A DNA stretch of 64,000 nucleotides from Megaustenia siamemsis (Eukaryota; Mollusca; Gastropoda; Stylommatophora; Ariophantidae): NCBI GenBank assembly GCA_032433765.1, contig JAVIAB010000051.1, forward strand, positions 84,769,973 through 84,833,972. Reading direction: 5' to 3'. The notes under the pieces are model-generated. The model searched no databases. It was not told the DNA's origin and saw only the letters and a program-made list of their open reading frames with translations. Positions 14,201 to 30,600 of the stretch are shown one piece after another (the stretch's first letter is position 1; each line of letters opens with the position of its first letter). A program made the position numbers and the translations under genes.

Positions 14201-14530
14201 ACCATTCCTCAACAACAACTACACCATTCCTCAACAACAACTACACCATTCCTCAACAGCAACTACACCATTCCTCAACACTAACTACTGCATTCCTCAA
14301 AAGCATCTACCCATTCCTCAACAGCATCTACCCCATTCCTCAAAAGCATCTACCCCATTCCTCAACAGCATCTACCCCATTCCTCAACAGCAACTACACC
14401 ATTCATCAACAGCAACTACTCTATTCATCAACAACAACTAATCCATTTCTCAAAACTAACTACTGCATTCCTCAAAAGCATCTACCCCATTCCTCAACAG
14501 TAACTACACCATTCCTCAACAGTAACTACA
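8221..14530 (+). repeat. Higher-order repeat A: about 1,595 bp, four copies
   Basis: The rare variant ACTCCTGAACAGCAAC occurs at 8,221, 9,816, 11,410 and 13,005, giving periods of 1,595, 1,594 and 1,595 bp. All landmark variants between (CCCCAACAACTCC, CACCAGCTACTAC, TTTTATCAACAGC, GCATCTACCCC) recur in order. Copies differ by single-base changes and indels. The fourth has one extra 22-mer near 13,545 and lacks about three units near 14,105. This is classic higher-order satellite organisation. Confidence 0.92.
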
Positions 14531-17500
14531 GCATTCCTCAACAGCAACTACACCATTCCTCAACAGCAACTACACCATTCCTCAACAGTAACTACTGAAT
14601 TCCTCAAAAGCATCTACCCCATTCCTCAAAGGCAACTACCCCATTCCTCAACAACAACTACACCATTCCTCAACAGCAACTACTCTATTCATCAACAACA
14701 ACTAATCCATTCCTCAACACTAACTACTGCATTCCTCAAAAGCATCTACCCCATTCCTCAACAGTAACTACACCATTCCTCAACAGTAACTACACCATTC
14801 CTCAACAGTAACTACTTCATTCCTCAAAAGCATCTAACCCATTCCTCAACAGCAACTACACCATTCCTCAACAGTAACTACTTCATTCCTCAAAAGCATC
14901 TACCCCATTCCTCAACAGCAACTACACCATTCCTCAACAATAACTACTCAATTCCACAACACCAACTACTCATTCCTCAAAACCAACTAATCCATTCCTC
15001 AAATACAACCACTCCATGACTACACAGCAACTAATCCATTCCTCAACACCAACTAATCCATTACTCAACACATACTAATGAATTCCTCAACCCCAAATAA
15101 TCCATTACAAAACACGAACTAATCCATGCCTCAACAGCAATTACTCCATTCCTCAGCAACAACTAATCCATTCCACAACACCTTCTACTCCATTCATCAA
15201 AACCAACTAATCCATTCTTCAACACCAACTACACCATTCCTCAACAGCAACTACACCATTCCTCGACAGCAACTACACCATTCCTCGACAGAACTACTCC
15301 ATTCCTCAACATCAACTCCTCAATTCCTCAACACAACTACTCCGTTCCTCAACACCAACTACACCATTCCCCAACAACAACTACACCATTCCTCAACAAC
15401 AACTACACCATTTCTCAACAACAACTACACCATTCCCCAACAGCAACTACTCTACTCCTCAACAGCAACTACTTTACTCCTCAACAGCAACTATCAACTA
15501 CTCCATTCCTCAACAAAAACTACTCCATTCCTCAAAAGCAACTAACCTACTCCTCAATTGCAAATAACAACTACACCATTCCTCAACAACAAGTAGCAAT
15601 TACTCTATTCCTCAACACCAACTACTCCATTCCTCAACAGCAACAACTCCATTCCTCAACACCAACTACTCCATACCTCAACAGCAACTACTCCATTCCT
15701 CAACAATAAGTACTCCATTCCTCAACAACAACTAGCAACTACTCCATTCCTCAACAACAACTACTCCATTCCTTAACAGCAACTCTACATTCCTCAAAAA
15801 CATCTACACTATTCCGCAACAACAACTACACTATTCCTTAACACCAGCTACTACATTCCTCAACAACTACTCAAATCATCAACACCAACTACTCCGCTCA
15901 TCAACAGCTACACCATTCCTCAACAACAACTACACCATTCCTCAACAACAACTACACCATTCCTCAACAGCAACTACACCATTCTCCAACAACAACTACA
16001 CCATTCCTCAACAACAACTACACCATTTCTTAACAACAAATACACCATTCCCCAACAACAACTACACCATTCCCCAACAACAACTACACCATTCCCCAAC
16101 AACAACTACACCATTCCTCAACAACAACTATACCATTCCTCAGCAATAACTACACCATTCCTCTACAACAACTACACCATTCCTCAACAACAACTATACC
16201 ATTCCTCAACAACAAATACACCATTCCTCAACAACAACTATACCATTCCTCAACAACAAATACACCATTCCTCAACACCAACTACACCATTTCTCAACAG
16301 CAACTACTCCGTTCCTCAACAACAACTACACCATTCCTCAACAACAACTACACCCTTCCTCAACAACAATTACTCCGTTCCACAAAAACAACTACACCAT
16401 TCATCAACATCAACTACACCATTTCTCAACAGCAATTACTCCGTTCCTCAACAACAACTACACCATTCCTCAACAATCAACTACACCATTTCTCAACAAC
16501 AACTACTCCGTTCCTCAACAACAACTACACCATTCCTCAACATCAACTACACCATTTCTCAACATCAACTACACCATTTTATCAACAGCAACTACTCCGT
16601 TCCTCAACAACAACTACACCATTCCTCAACAACAACTACACCATTACTCAACAAAACTATCAACTACTCTATTCATCAACAGCAACTACTCCGTTACTCA
16701 ACAACAACTACACCATTCCTCAACAACAACTACACCATTCCTCAACAACAACTACACCATTCCTCAACAGCAACTACACCATTCCTCAACACTAACTACT
16801 GCATTCCTCAAAAGCATCTACCCCATTCCTCAACAGCATCTACCCCATTCCTCAAAAGCATCTACCCCATTCCTCAACAGCATCTACCCCATTCCTCAAC
16901 AGCAACTACACCATTCATCAACAGCAACTACTCTATTCATCAACAACAACTAATCCATTTCTCAAAACTAACTACTGCATTCCTCAAAAGCATCTACCCC
17001 ATTCCTCAACAGTAACTACACCATTCCTCAACAGTAACTACAGCATTCCTCAACAGCAACTACACCATTCCTCAACAGCAACTACACCATTCCTCAACAG
17101 TAACTACTGAATTCCTCAAAAGCATCTACCCCATTCCTCAAAGGCAACTACCCCATTCCTCAACAACAACTACACCATTCCTCAACAGCAACTACTCTAT
17201 TCATCAACAACAACTAATCCATTCCTCAACACTAACTACTGCATTCCTCAAAAGCATCTACCCATTCCTCAACAGTAACTACACCATTCCTCAACAGTAA
17301 CTACACCATTCCTCAACAGTAACTACTTCATTCCTCAAAAGCATCTAACCCATTCCTCAACAGCAACTACACCATTCCTCAACAGTAACTACTTCATTCC
17401 TCAAAAGCATCTACCCCATTCCTCAACAGCAACTACACCATTCCTCAACAATAACTACTCAATTCCACAACACCAACTACTCATTCCTCAAAACCAACTA

Positions 17501-18640
17501 ATCCATTCCTCAAATACAACCACTCCATGACTACACAGCAACTAATCCATTCCTCAACACCAACTAATCCATTACTCAACACATACTAATGAATTCCTCA
17601 ACCCCAAATAATCCATTACAAAACACGAACTAATCCATGCCTCAACAGCAATTACTCCATTCCTCAGCAACAACTAATCCATTCCACAACACCTTCTACT
17701 CCATTCATCAAAACCAACTAATCCATTCTTCAACACCAACTACACCATTCCTCAACAGCAACTACACCATTCCTCGACAGCAACTACACCATTCCTCGAC
17801 AGAACTACTCCATTCCTCAACATCAACTCCTCAATTCCTCAACACCAACTACTCCGTTCCTCAACACCAACTACACCATTCCCCAACAACAACTACACCA
17901 TTCCTCAACAACAACTACACCATTTCTCAACAACAACTACACCATTCCCCAACAGCAACTACTCTACTCCTCAACAGCAACTACTTTACTCCTCAACAGC
18001 AACTATCAACTACTCCATTCCTCAACAAAAACTACTCCATTCCTCAAAAGCAACTAACCTACTCCTCAATTGCAAATAACAACTACACCATTCCTCAACA
18101 ACAAGTAGCAATTACTCTATTCCTCAACACCAACTACTCCATTCCTCAACAGCAACAACTCCATTCCTCAACACCAACTACTCCATACCTCAACAGCAAC
18201 TACTCCATTCCTCAACAATAAGTACTCCATTCCTCAACAACAACTAGCAACTACTCCATTCCTCAACAACAACTACTCCATTCCTTAACAGCAACTCTAC
18301 ATTCCTCAAAAACATCTACACTATTCCGCAACAACAACTACACTATTCCTTAACACCAGCTACTACATTCCTCAACAACTACTCAAATCATCAACACCAA
18401 CTACTCCGCTCATCAACAGCTACACCATTCCTCAACAACAACTACACCATTCCTCAACAACAACTACACCATTCCTCAACAGCAACTACACCATTCTCCA
18501 ACAACAACTACACCATTCCTCAACAACAACTACACCATTTCTTAACAACAAATACACCATTCCCCAACAACAACTACACCATTCCCCAACAACAACTACA
18601 CCATTCCCCAACAACAACTACACCATTCCTCAACAACAAC
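13629..18640 (+). repeat. Higher-order repeat B: 2,511-bp tandem duplication
   Basis: CAGCAATAAC at 13,629 recurs at 16,141, CAAAACTAAC at 14,451 recurs at 16,962, and the open frame starting at 15,126 recurs at 17,637, all 2,511-2,512 bp apart. The left part of the unit is the last part of higher-order repeat A, so B was made after A by duplicating the A/B junction. A one-base difference near 15,332 changes the frame and explains why the second copy reads 194 codons and the first 139. Confidence 0.9.
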
Positions 18641-21600
18641 TACACCATTTCTCAACAACAACTACACCATTCCCCAACAACAAATACACCATTCCCCAAC
18701 AACAACTACACCATTCCTCAACAACAACTACACCATTTCTTAACAACAACTACACCATTCCTCAACAACAACTATACCATTCCCCAACAACAACTACATC
18801 ATTCCTCAACAACAACTACACCATTCTCCAACAACAACTACACCATTCCTCAACAACAACTACACCATTCCTCAACAACAACTACACCATTCCTCAACAA
18901 CAACTACACCATTCCTCAACAACAACTACACCATTCCTCAACAATAACTACACCATTCCTCAACAACAACTACATTATTTCTCAACACCAACTACACCAT
19001 TTCTCAACAGCAACTACTCCATTTCTCAAAAACAACTACAACATTCCTCAACACCAACTACACCATTCCTCAACAACAACTACACCGTTTCTCAACATCA
19101 TCTACACCATTTCTCAACAGCAACTACTCCGTTCCTCAACAACAACTACACCATTCCTCAACAACAACAACACCAAATCTCAACAGCAACTACTCTTTTC
19201 CTCAACAACAACTACACCATTCCTCAACAACAACTACACCATATCTCAACAGCAACTACTCCATTCCTCAACACCAACTACTCCATTCCTCATCACAAAC
19301 TACTCCATTCCTCAACAACAACAAATCCATTCCTCAAAAGCAATTACTCTACTCCTCAATTGCAAAAAACAACTACACCATTCCTCAACAACAAGTAGCA
19401 ATTACTCTATTTCTCAACACCAACTACTCCATTCCTCAACAGCAACTACTCCATTCCTCAACACCAACTACTCCATTCCTCAACAGCAACTACTCCATTC
19501 CTCAACAGTAAGTACTCCATTCCTCAACAACAACTAGCAACTACTCCATTCCTCAACAACAACTACTCCATTCTTCAACAACAACTACTGCACTCCTTAA
19601 CAGCAACTCTACATTCCTCAAAAACAACTGCACTATTCCTCAACAACAACTACACTATTCCTTAACACCAGCCACTACATTCCTCAACAACTACTCTAAT
19701 CATCAACACCAACTACTCCGTTCCTCAACAACTAAACCATTCCTCAACAACAACTACACCATTCCTCAACAACAACTACACCATTCCTCAACAGCAACTA
19801 CACCATTCCCCAACAACAACTACACCATTCCTCAACAACAACTACACCATTTCTCAACAACAACTACACCATTCCCCAACAACAACTACACCATTCCCCA
19901 ACAACAACTACACCATTCCTCAACAACAACTACACCATTTCTCAACAACAACTACACCATTCCCCAACAACAACTACACCATTCCCAACAACAACAACTA
20001 CACCATTCCTCAACAACAAGTAGCAATTACTCTATTTCTCAACACCAACTACTCCATTCCTCAACAGCATCTACTCCATTCCTCAACACCAACTACTCCA
20101 TTACTCAACAGCAACTACTCCATTCCTCAACAGTAAGTACTCCATTCCTCAACAACAACTAGCAACTACACCATTCCTCAACAACAACTACACCATTCCT
20201 CAACAACTACACCATTCCTCAACAACAACTACACCATTTCTCAACAACAACTACACCATTCCCCAACAACAACTACACCATTCCCCAACAACAACTACAC
20301 CATTCCCCAACAACAACTACACCATTCCTCAACAACAACTACACCATTTCTCAACAACAACTACACCATTCCCCAACAACAACTACACCATTCCCCAACA
20401 ACAACTACACCATTCCCCAACAACAACTACACCATTTCTTAACAACAACTACACCATTCCTCAACAACAACTATACCATTCCCCAACAACAACTACATCA
20501 TTCCTCAACAACAACTACACCATTCCTCAACAACAACTACACCATTCCTCAACAACAACTACACCATTCCTCAACAACAACTACACCATTCCTCAACAAC
20601 AACTACACCATTCCTCAACAATAACTACACCATTCCTCAACAACAACTACATTATTTCTCAACACCAATTACACCATTTCTCAACAGCAACTACTCCATT
20701 TCTCAAAAACAACTACAACATTCCTCAACACCAACTACACCATTCCTCAACAACAACTACACCGTTTCTCAACATCATCTACACCATTTCTCAACAGCAA
20801 CTACTCCGTTCCTCAACAACAACTACACCATTCCTCAACAACAACAACACCAAATCTCAACAGCAACTACTCTTTTCCTCAACAACAACTACACCATATC
20901 TCAACAGCAACTACTCCATTCCTCAACACCAACTACTCCATTCCTCATCACAAACTACTCCATTCCTCAACAACAACAATTCCATTCCTCAAAAGCAATT
21001 ACTCTACTGCTCAATTGCAAAAAACAACTACACCATTCCTCAACAACAAGTAGCAATTACTCTATTTCTCAACACCAACTACTCCATTCCTCAACAGCAT
21101 CTACTCCATTCCTCAACACCAACTACTCCATTCCTCAACAGCAACTACTCCATTCCTCAACAGTAAGTACTCCATTCCTCAACAACAACTAGCAACTACT
21201 CCATTCCTCAACAACAACTACTCCATTCTTCAACAACAACTACTGCACTCCTTAACAGCAACTCTACATTCCTCAAAAACAACTGCACTATTCCTCAACA
21301 ACAACTACACTATTCCTTAACACCAGCCACTACATTCCTCAACAACTACTCTAATCATCAACACCAACTACTCCGTTCCTCAACAACTAAACCATTCCTC
21401 AACAACAACTACACCATTCCTCAACAACAACTACACCATTCCTCAACAGCAACTACACCATTCCCCAACAACAACTACACCATTCCTCAACAACAACTAC
21501 AAAATTCTCAACAACAACTACACCATTCCCCAACAACAACTACACCATTCCCCAACAACAACTACACCATTCCTCAACAACAACTACACCATTTCTCAAC

Positions 21601-24600
21601 AACAACTACACCATTCCCCAACAACAACTACACCATTCCCCAACAACAACAACTACACCATTCCTCAACAACAACTACACCATTTCTCAACAACAACTAC
21701 ACCATTCCCCAACAACAACTACACCATTCCCCAACAACAACAACTACACCATTCCTCAACAACAACTACACCATTTCTCAACAACAACTACACCATTCCT
21801 CAACAACAACTACACCATTCACCAACAACAACTACATTATTCCTCAACAACAACTACACCATTCTCCAACAACAACTACACTATTCCTCAACAACAACTA
21901 CACCATTCCTCAACAACAACTACACCATTCTCCAACAACAACTACACTATTCCTCAACAACAACTACACCATTCCTCAACAACAACTACACCATTCCTCA
22001 ACAACAACTACACCATTCCTCAACAACAACTACACCATTCCTCAACAACTACACCATTCCTCAACAACAACTACACCATTTCTCAACAACAACTACACCA
22101 TTCCCCAACAACAACTACACCATTCTCCAACAACAACTACACTATTCCTCAACAACAACTACACCATTCCTCAACAACAACTACACCATTCCTCAACAAC
22201 AACTACACCATTCCTCAACAACAACTACACCATTCCTCAACAACTACACTATTCCCCAACAACAAATACACCATTCCCCAACAACAACTACACCATTCCT
22301 CAACAACAACTACACCATTTCTTAACAACAACTACACCATTCCTCAACAACAACTATACCATTCCCCAACAACAACTACATCATTCCTCAACAACAACTA
22401 CACCATTCTCCAACAACAACTACACCATTCCTCAACAACAACTACACCATTCCTCAACAACAACTACACCATTCCTCAACAACAACTACACCATTCCTCA
22501 ACAACAACTACACCATTCCTCAACAATAACTACACCATTCCTCAACAACAACTACATTATTTCTCAACACCAACTACACCATTTCTCAACAGCAACTACT
22601 CCATTTCTCAAAAACAACTACAACATTCCTCAACACCAACTACACCATTCCTCAACAACAACTACACCGTTTCTCAACATCATCTACACCATTTCTCAAC
22701 AGCAACTACTCCGTTCCTCAACAACAACTACACCATTCCTCAACAACAACAACACCAAATCTCAACAGCAACTACTCTTTTCCTCAACAACAACTACACC
22801 ATTCCTCAACAACAACTACACCATATCTCAACAGCAACTACTCCATTCCTCAACACCAACTACTCCATTCCTCATCACAAACTACTCCATTCCTCAACAA
22901 CAACAAATCCATTCCTCAAAAGCAATTACTCTACTCCTCAATTGCAAAAAAACAACTACACCATTCCTCAACAACAAGTAGCAATTACTCTATTTCTCAA
23001 CACCAACTACTCCATTCCTCAACAGCAACTACTCCATTCCTCAACACCAACTACTCCATTCCTCAACAGCAACTACTCCATTCCTCAACAGTAAGTACTC
23101 CATTCCTCAACAACAACTAGCAACTACTCCATTCCTCAACAACAACTACTCCATTCTTCAACAACAACTACTGCACTCCTTAACAGCAACTCTACATTCC
23201 TCAAAAACAACTGCACTATTCCTCAACAACAACTACACTATTCCTTAACACCAGCCACTACATTCCTCAACAACTACTCTAATCATCAACACCAACTACT
23301 CCGTTCCTCAACAACTAAACCATTCCTCAACAACAACTACACCATTCCTCAACAACAACTACACCATTCCTCAACAGCAACTACACCATCCCCAACAACA
23401 ACTACACCATTCCTCAACAACAACTACACCATTTCTCAACAACAACTACACCATTCCCCCAACAACAACTACACCATTCCCCAACAACAACTACACCATT
23501 CCTCAACAACAACTACACCATTTCTCAACAACAACTACACCATTCCCCAACAACAACTACACCATTCCCCAACAACAACAACTACACCATTCCTCAACAA
23601 CAAGTAGCAATTACTCTATTTCTCAACACCAACTACTCCATTCCTCAACAGCATCTACTCCATTCCTCAACACCAACTACTCCATTACTCAACAGCAACT
23701 ACTCCATTCCTCAACAGTAAGTACTCCATTCCTCAACAACAACTAGCAACTACACCATTCCTCAACAACAACTACACCATTCCTCAACAACTACACCATT
23801 CCTCAACAACAACTACACCATTTCTCAACAACAACTACACCATTCCCCAACAACAACTACACCATTCCCCAACAACAACTACACCATTCCCCAACAACAA
23901 CTACACCATTCCTCAACAACAACTACACCATTTCTCAACAACAACTACACCATTCCCCAACAACAACTACACCATTCCCCAACAACAACTACACCATTCC
24001 CCAACAACAACTACACCATTTCTTAACAACAACTACACCATTCCTCAACAACAACTATACCATTCCCCAACAACAACTACATCATTCCTCAACAACAACT
24101 ACACCATTCCTCAACAACAACTACACCATTCCTCAACAACAACTACACCATTCCTCAACAACAACTACACCATTCCTCAACAACAACTACACCATTCCTC
24201 AACAATAACTACACCATTCCTCAACAACAACTACATTATTTCTCAACACCAATTACACCATTTCTCAACAGCAACTACTCCATTTCTCAAAACAACTACA
24301 ACATTCCTCAACACCAACTACACCATTCCTCAACAACAACTACACCGTTTCTCAACATCATCTACACCATTTCTCAACAGCAACTACTCCGTTCCTCAAC
24401 AACAACTACACCATTCCTCAACAACAACAACACCAAATCTCAACAGCAACTACTCTTTTCCTCAACAACAACTACACCATATCTCAACAGCAACTACTCC
24501 ATTCCTCAACACCAACTACTCCATTCCTCATCACAAACTACTCCATTCCTCAACAACAACAATTCCATTCCTCAAAAGCAATTACTCTACTGCTCAATTG

Positions 24601-27600
24601 CAAAAAACAACTACACCATTCCTCAACAACAAGTAGCAATTACTCTATTTCTCAACACCAACTACTCCATTCCTCAACAGCATCTACTCCATTCCTCAAC
24701 ACCAACTACTCCATTCCTCAACAGCAACTACTCCATTCCTCAACAGTAAGTACTCCATTCCTCAACAACAACTAGCAACTACTCCATTCCTCAACAACAA
24801 CTACTCCATTCTTCAACAACAACTACTGCACTCCTTAACAGCAACTCTACATTCCTCAAAAACAACTGCACTATTCCTCAACAACAACTACACTATTCCT
24901 TAACACCAGCCACTACATTCCTCAACAACTACTCTAATCATCAACACCAACTACTCCGTTCCTCAACAACTAAACCATTCCTCAACAACAACTACACCAT
25001 TCCTCAACAACAACTACACCATTCCTCAACAGCAACTACACCATTCCCCAACAACAACTACACCATTCCTCAACAACAACTACAAAATTCTCAACAACAA
25101 CTACACCATTCCCCAACAACAACTACACCATTCCCCAACAACAACTACACCATTCCTCAACAACAACTACACCATTTCTCAACAACAACTACACCATTCC
25201 CCAACAACAACTACACCATTCCCCAACAACAACAACTACACCATTCCTCAACAACAACTACACCATTTCTCAACAACAACTACACCATTCCCCAACAACA
25301 ACTACACCATTCCCCAACAACAACAACTACACCATTCCTCAACAACAACTACACCATTTCTCAACAACAACTACACCATTCCTCAACAACAACTACACCA
25401 TTCACCAACAACAACTACATTATTCCTCAACAACAACTACACCATTCTCCAACAACAACTACACTATTCCTCAACAACAACTACACCATTCCTCAACAAC
25501 AACTACACCATTCTCCAACAACAACTACACTATTCCTCAACAACAACTACACCATTCCTCAACAACAACTACACCATTCCTCAACAACAACTACACCATT
25601 CCTCAACAACAACTACACCATTCCTCAACAACTACACCATTCCTCAACAACAACTACACCATTTCTCAACAACAACTACACCATTCCCCAACAACAACTA
25701 CACCATTCTCCAACAACAACTACACTATTCCTCAACAACAACTACACCATTCCTCAACAACAACTACACCATTCCTCAACAACAACTACACCATTCCTCA
25801 ACAACAACTACACCATTCCTCAACAACTACACTATTCCTCAACAACAACTACACCATTCCTCAACAACAACTACACCATTCCTCAACAACAACTACACCA
25901 TTCCTCAACAACAACTACACCGTTTCTCAACATCATCTACACCATTTCTCAACAGCAACTACTCCGTTCCTCAACAACAACTACACCATTCCTCAACAAC
26001 AACAACACCAAATCTCAACAGCAACTACTCTTTTCCTCAACAACAACTACACCATTCCTCAACAACAACTACACCATATCTCAACAGCAACTACTCCATT
26101 CCTCAACACCAACTACTCCATTCCTCATCACAAACTACTCCATTCCTCAACAACAACAAATCCATTCCTCAAAAGCAATTACTCTACTCCTCAATTGCAA
26201 AAAACAACTACACCATTCCTCAACAACAAGTAGCAATTACTCTATTTCTCAACACCAACTACTCCATTCCTCAACAGCAACTACTCCATTCCTCAACACC
26301 AACTACTCCATTCCTCAACAGCAACTACTCCATTCCTCAACAGTAAGTACTCCATTCCTCAACAACAACTAGCAACTACTCCATTCCTCAACAACAACTA
26401 CTCCATTCTTCAACAACAACTACTGCACTCCTTAACAGCAACTCTACATTCCTCAAAAACAACTGCACTATTCCTCAACAACAACTACACTATTCCTTAA
26501 CACCAGCCACTACATTCCTCAACAACTACTCTAATCATCAACACCAACTACTCCGTTCCTCAACAACTAAACCATTCCTCAACAACAACTACACCATTCC
26601 TCAACAACAACTACACCATTCCTCAACAGCAACTACACCATTCCCCAACAACAACTACACCATTCCTCAACAACAACTACACCATTTCTCAACAACAACT
26701 ACACCATTCCCCAACAACAACTACACCATTCCCCAACAACAACTACACCATTCCTCAACAACAACTACACCATTTCTCAACAACAACTACACCATTCCCC
26801 AACAACAACTACACCATTCCCCAACAACAACAACTACACCATTCCTCAACAACAAGTAGCAATTACTCTATTTCTCAACACCAACTACTCCATTCCTCAA
26901 CAGCATCTACTCCATTCCTCAACACCAACTACTCCATTACTCAACAGCAACTACTCCATTCCTCAACAGTAAGTACTCCATTCCTCAACAACAACTAGCA
27001 ACTACACCATTCCTCAACAACAACTACACCATTCCTCAACAACTACACCATTCCTCAACAACAACTACACCATTTCTCAACAACAACTACACCATTCCCA
27101 ACAACAACTACACCATTCCCAACAACAACTACACCATTCCCAACAACAACTACACCATTCCTCAACAACAACTACACCATTTCTCAACAACTACACCATT
27201 CCCCAACAACAACTACACCATTCCCCAACAACAACTACACCATTCCCCAACAACAACTACACCATTTCTTAACAACAACTACACCATTCCTCAACAACAA
27301 CTATACCATTCCCCAACAACAACTACATCATTCCTCAACAACAACTACACCATTCCTCAACAACAACTACACCATTCCTCAACAACAACTACACCATTCC
27401 TCAACAACAACTACACCATTCCTCAACAACAACTACACCATTCCTCAACAATAACTACACCATTCCTCAACAACAACTACATTATTTCTCAACACCAATT
27501 ACACCATTTCTCAACAGCAACTACTCCATTTCTCAAAAACAACTACAACATTCCTCAACACCAACTACACCATTCCTCAACAACAACTACACCGTTTCTC

Positions 27601-30600
27601 AACATCATCTACACCATTTCTCAACAGCAACTACTCCGTTCCTCAACAACAACTACACCATTCCTCAACAACAACAACACCAAATCTCAACAGCAACTAC
27701 TCTTTTCCTCAACAACAACTACACCATATCTCAACAGCAACTACTCCATTCCTCAACACACCAACTACTCCATTCCTCATCACAACTACTCCATTCCTCA
27801 ACAACAACAATTCCATTCCTCAAAAGCAATTACTCTACTCCTCAATTGCAAATAACAACTACACCATTCCTCAACAACAAGTAGCAATTACTCTATTTCT
27901 CAACACCAACTACTCCATTCCTCAACAGCATCTACTCCATTCCTCAACACCAACTACTCCATTCCTCAACAGCAACTACTCCATTCCTCAACAGTAAGTA
28001 CTCCATTCCTCAACAACTAGCAACTACTCCATTCCTCAACAACAACTACTCCATTCTTCAACAACAACTACTGCACTCCTTAACAGCAACTCTACATTCC
28101 TCAAAAACAACTGCACTATTCCTCAACAACAACTACATTATTCCTTAACACCAGCCACTACATTCCTCAACAACTACTCTAATCATCAACACCAACTACT
28201 CCGTTCCTCAACAACTAAACCATTCCTCAACAACAACTACACCATTCCTCAACAACAACTACACCATTCCTCAACAGCAACTACACCATTCCCCAACAAC
28301 AACTACACCATTCCTCAACAACAACTACACCATTTCTCAACAACAACTACACCATTCCCCAACAACAACTACACCATTCCCCAACAACAACTACACCATT
28401 CCTCAACAACAACTACACCATTTCTCAACAACAACTACACCATTCCCCAACAACAACTACACCATTCCCCAACAACAACAACTACACCATTCCTCAACAA
28501 CAACTACACCATTTCTCAACAACAACTACACCATTCCCCAACAACAACTACACCATTCCCAACAACAACAACTACACCATTCCTCAACAACAACTACACC
28601 ATTTCTCAACAACAACTACACCATTCCTCAACAACAACTACACCATTCACCAACAACAACTACATTATTCCTCAACAACAACTACACCATTCTCCAACAA
28701 CAACTACACTATTCCTCAACAACAACTACACCATTCCTCAACAACAACTACACCATTCTCCAACAACAACTACACTATTCCTCAACAACAACTACACCAT
28801 TCCTCAACAACAACTACACCATTCCTCAACAACAACTACACCATTCCTCAACAACAACTACACCATTCCTCAACAACTACACCATTCCTCAACAACAACT
28901 ACACCATTTCTCAACAACAACTACACCATTCCCCAACAACAACTACACCATTCTCCAACAACAACTACACTATTCCTCAACAACAACTACACCATTCCTC
29001 AACAACAACTACACCATTCCTCAACAACAACTACACCATTCCTCAACAACAACTACACCATTCCTCAACAACTACACTATTCCTCAACAACAACTACACC
29101 ATTCCTCAACAACAACTACACCATTCCTCAACAACAACTACACCATTCCTCAACAACTACACCATTCCTCAACAACAACTACACCATTTCTCAACAACAA
29201 CTACACCATTCCCCAACAACAAATACACCATTCCCCAACAACAACTACACCATTCCTCAACAACAACTACACCATTTCTTAACAACAACTACACCATTCC
29301 TCAACAACAACTATACCATTCCCCAACAACAACTACATCATTCCTCAACAACAACTACACCATTCCTCAACAACAACTACACCATTCTCTAACAACAACT
29401 ACACTATTCCCCAACAACAACTACACCATTCCTCAACAACAACTACACCATTCCTCAACAACAACTACACCATTCCTCAACAACAACTACACCATTCCTC
29501 AACAACTACACCATTCCTCAACAACAACTACACCATTTCTCAACAACAACTACACCATTCCCCAACAACAACTACACCATTCTCCAACAACAACTACACT
29601 ATTCCTCAACAACAACTACACCATTCCTCAACAACAACTACACCATTCCTCAACAACAACTACACCATTCCTCAACAACAACTACACCATTCCTCAACAA
29701 CAACTACACCATTCCTCAACAATAACTACACCATTCCTCAACAACAACTACATTATTTCTCAACACCAACTACACCATTTCTCAACAGCAACTACTCCAT
29801 TTCTCAAAAACAACTACAACATTCCTCAACACCAACTACACCATTCCTCAACAACAACTACACCGTTTCTCAACATCATCTACACCATTTCTCAACAGCA
29901 ACTACTCCGTTCCTCAACAACAACTACACCATTCCTCAACAACAACAACACCAAATCTCAACAGCAACTACTCTTTTCCTCAACAACAACTACACCATTC
30001 CTCAACAACAACTACACCATATCTCAACAGCAACTACTCCATTCCTCAACACCAACTACTCCATTCCTCATCACAAACTACTCCATTCCTCAACAACAAC
30101 AAATCCATTCCTCAAAAGCAATTACTCTACTCCTCAATTGCAAATAACAACTACACCATTCCTCAACAACAAGTAGCAATTACTCTATTTCTCAACACCA
30201 ACTACTCCATTCCTCAACAGCATCTACTCCATTCCTCAACACCAACTACTCCATTCCTCAACAGCAACTACTCCATTCCTCAACAGTAAGTACTCCATTC
30301 CTCAACAACAACTAGCAACTACACCATTCCTCAACAACAACTACACCATTCCTCAACAACTACACCATTCCTCAACAACAACTACACCATTTCTCAACAA
30401 CAACTACACCATTCCCCAACAACAACTACACCATTCCCCAACAACAACTACACCATTCCCCAACAACAACTACACCATTCCTCAACAACAACTACACCAT
30501 TTCTCAACAACAACTACACCATTCCCCAACAACAACTACACCATTCCCCAACAACAACTACACCATTCCTCAACAACAACTACACCATTTCTTAACAACA

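Noticed and set aside
15126..18221. 139- and 194-codon frames with repeated PQQQL/STTTPFL segments
   Set aside because: Satellite translation again; the start depends on a chance CCATG variant, and a one-base indel alters the length.
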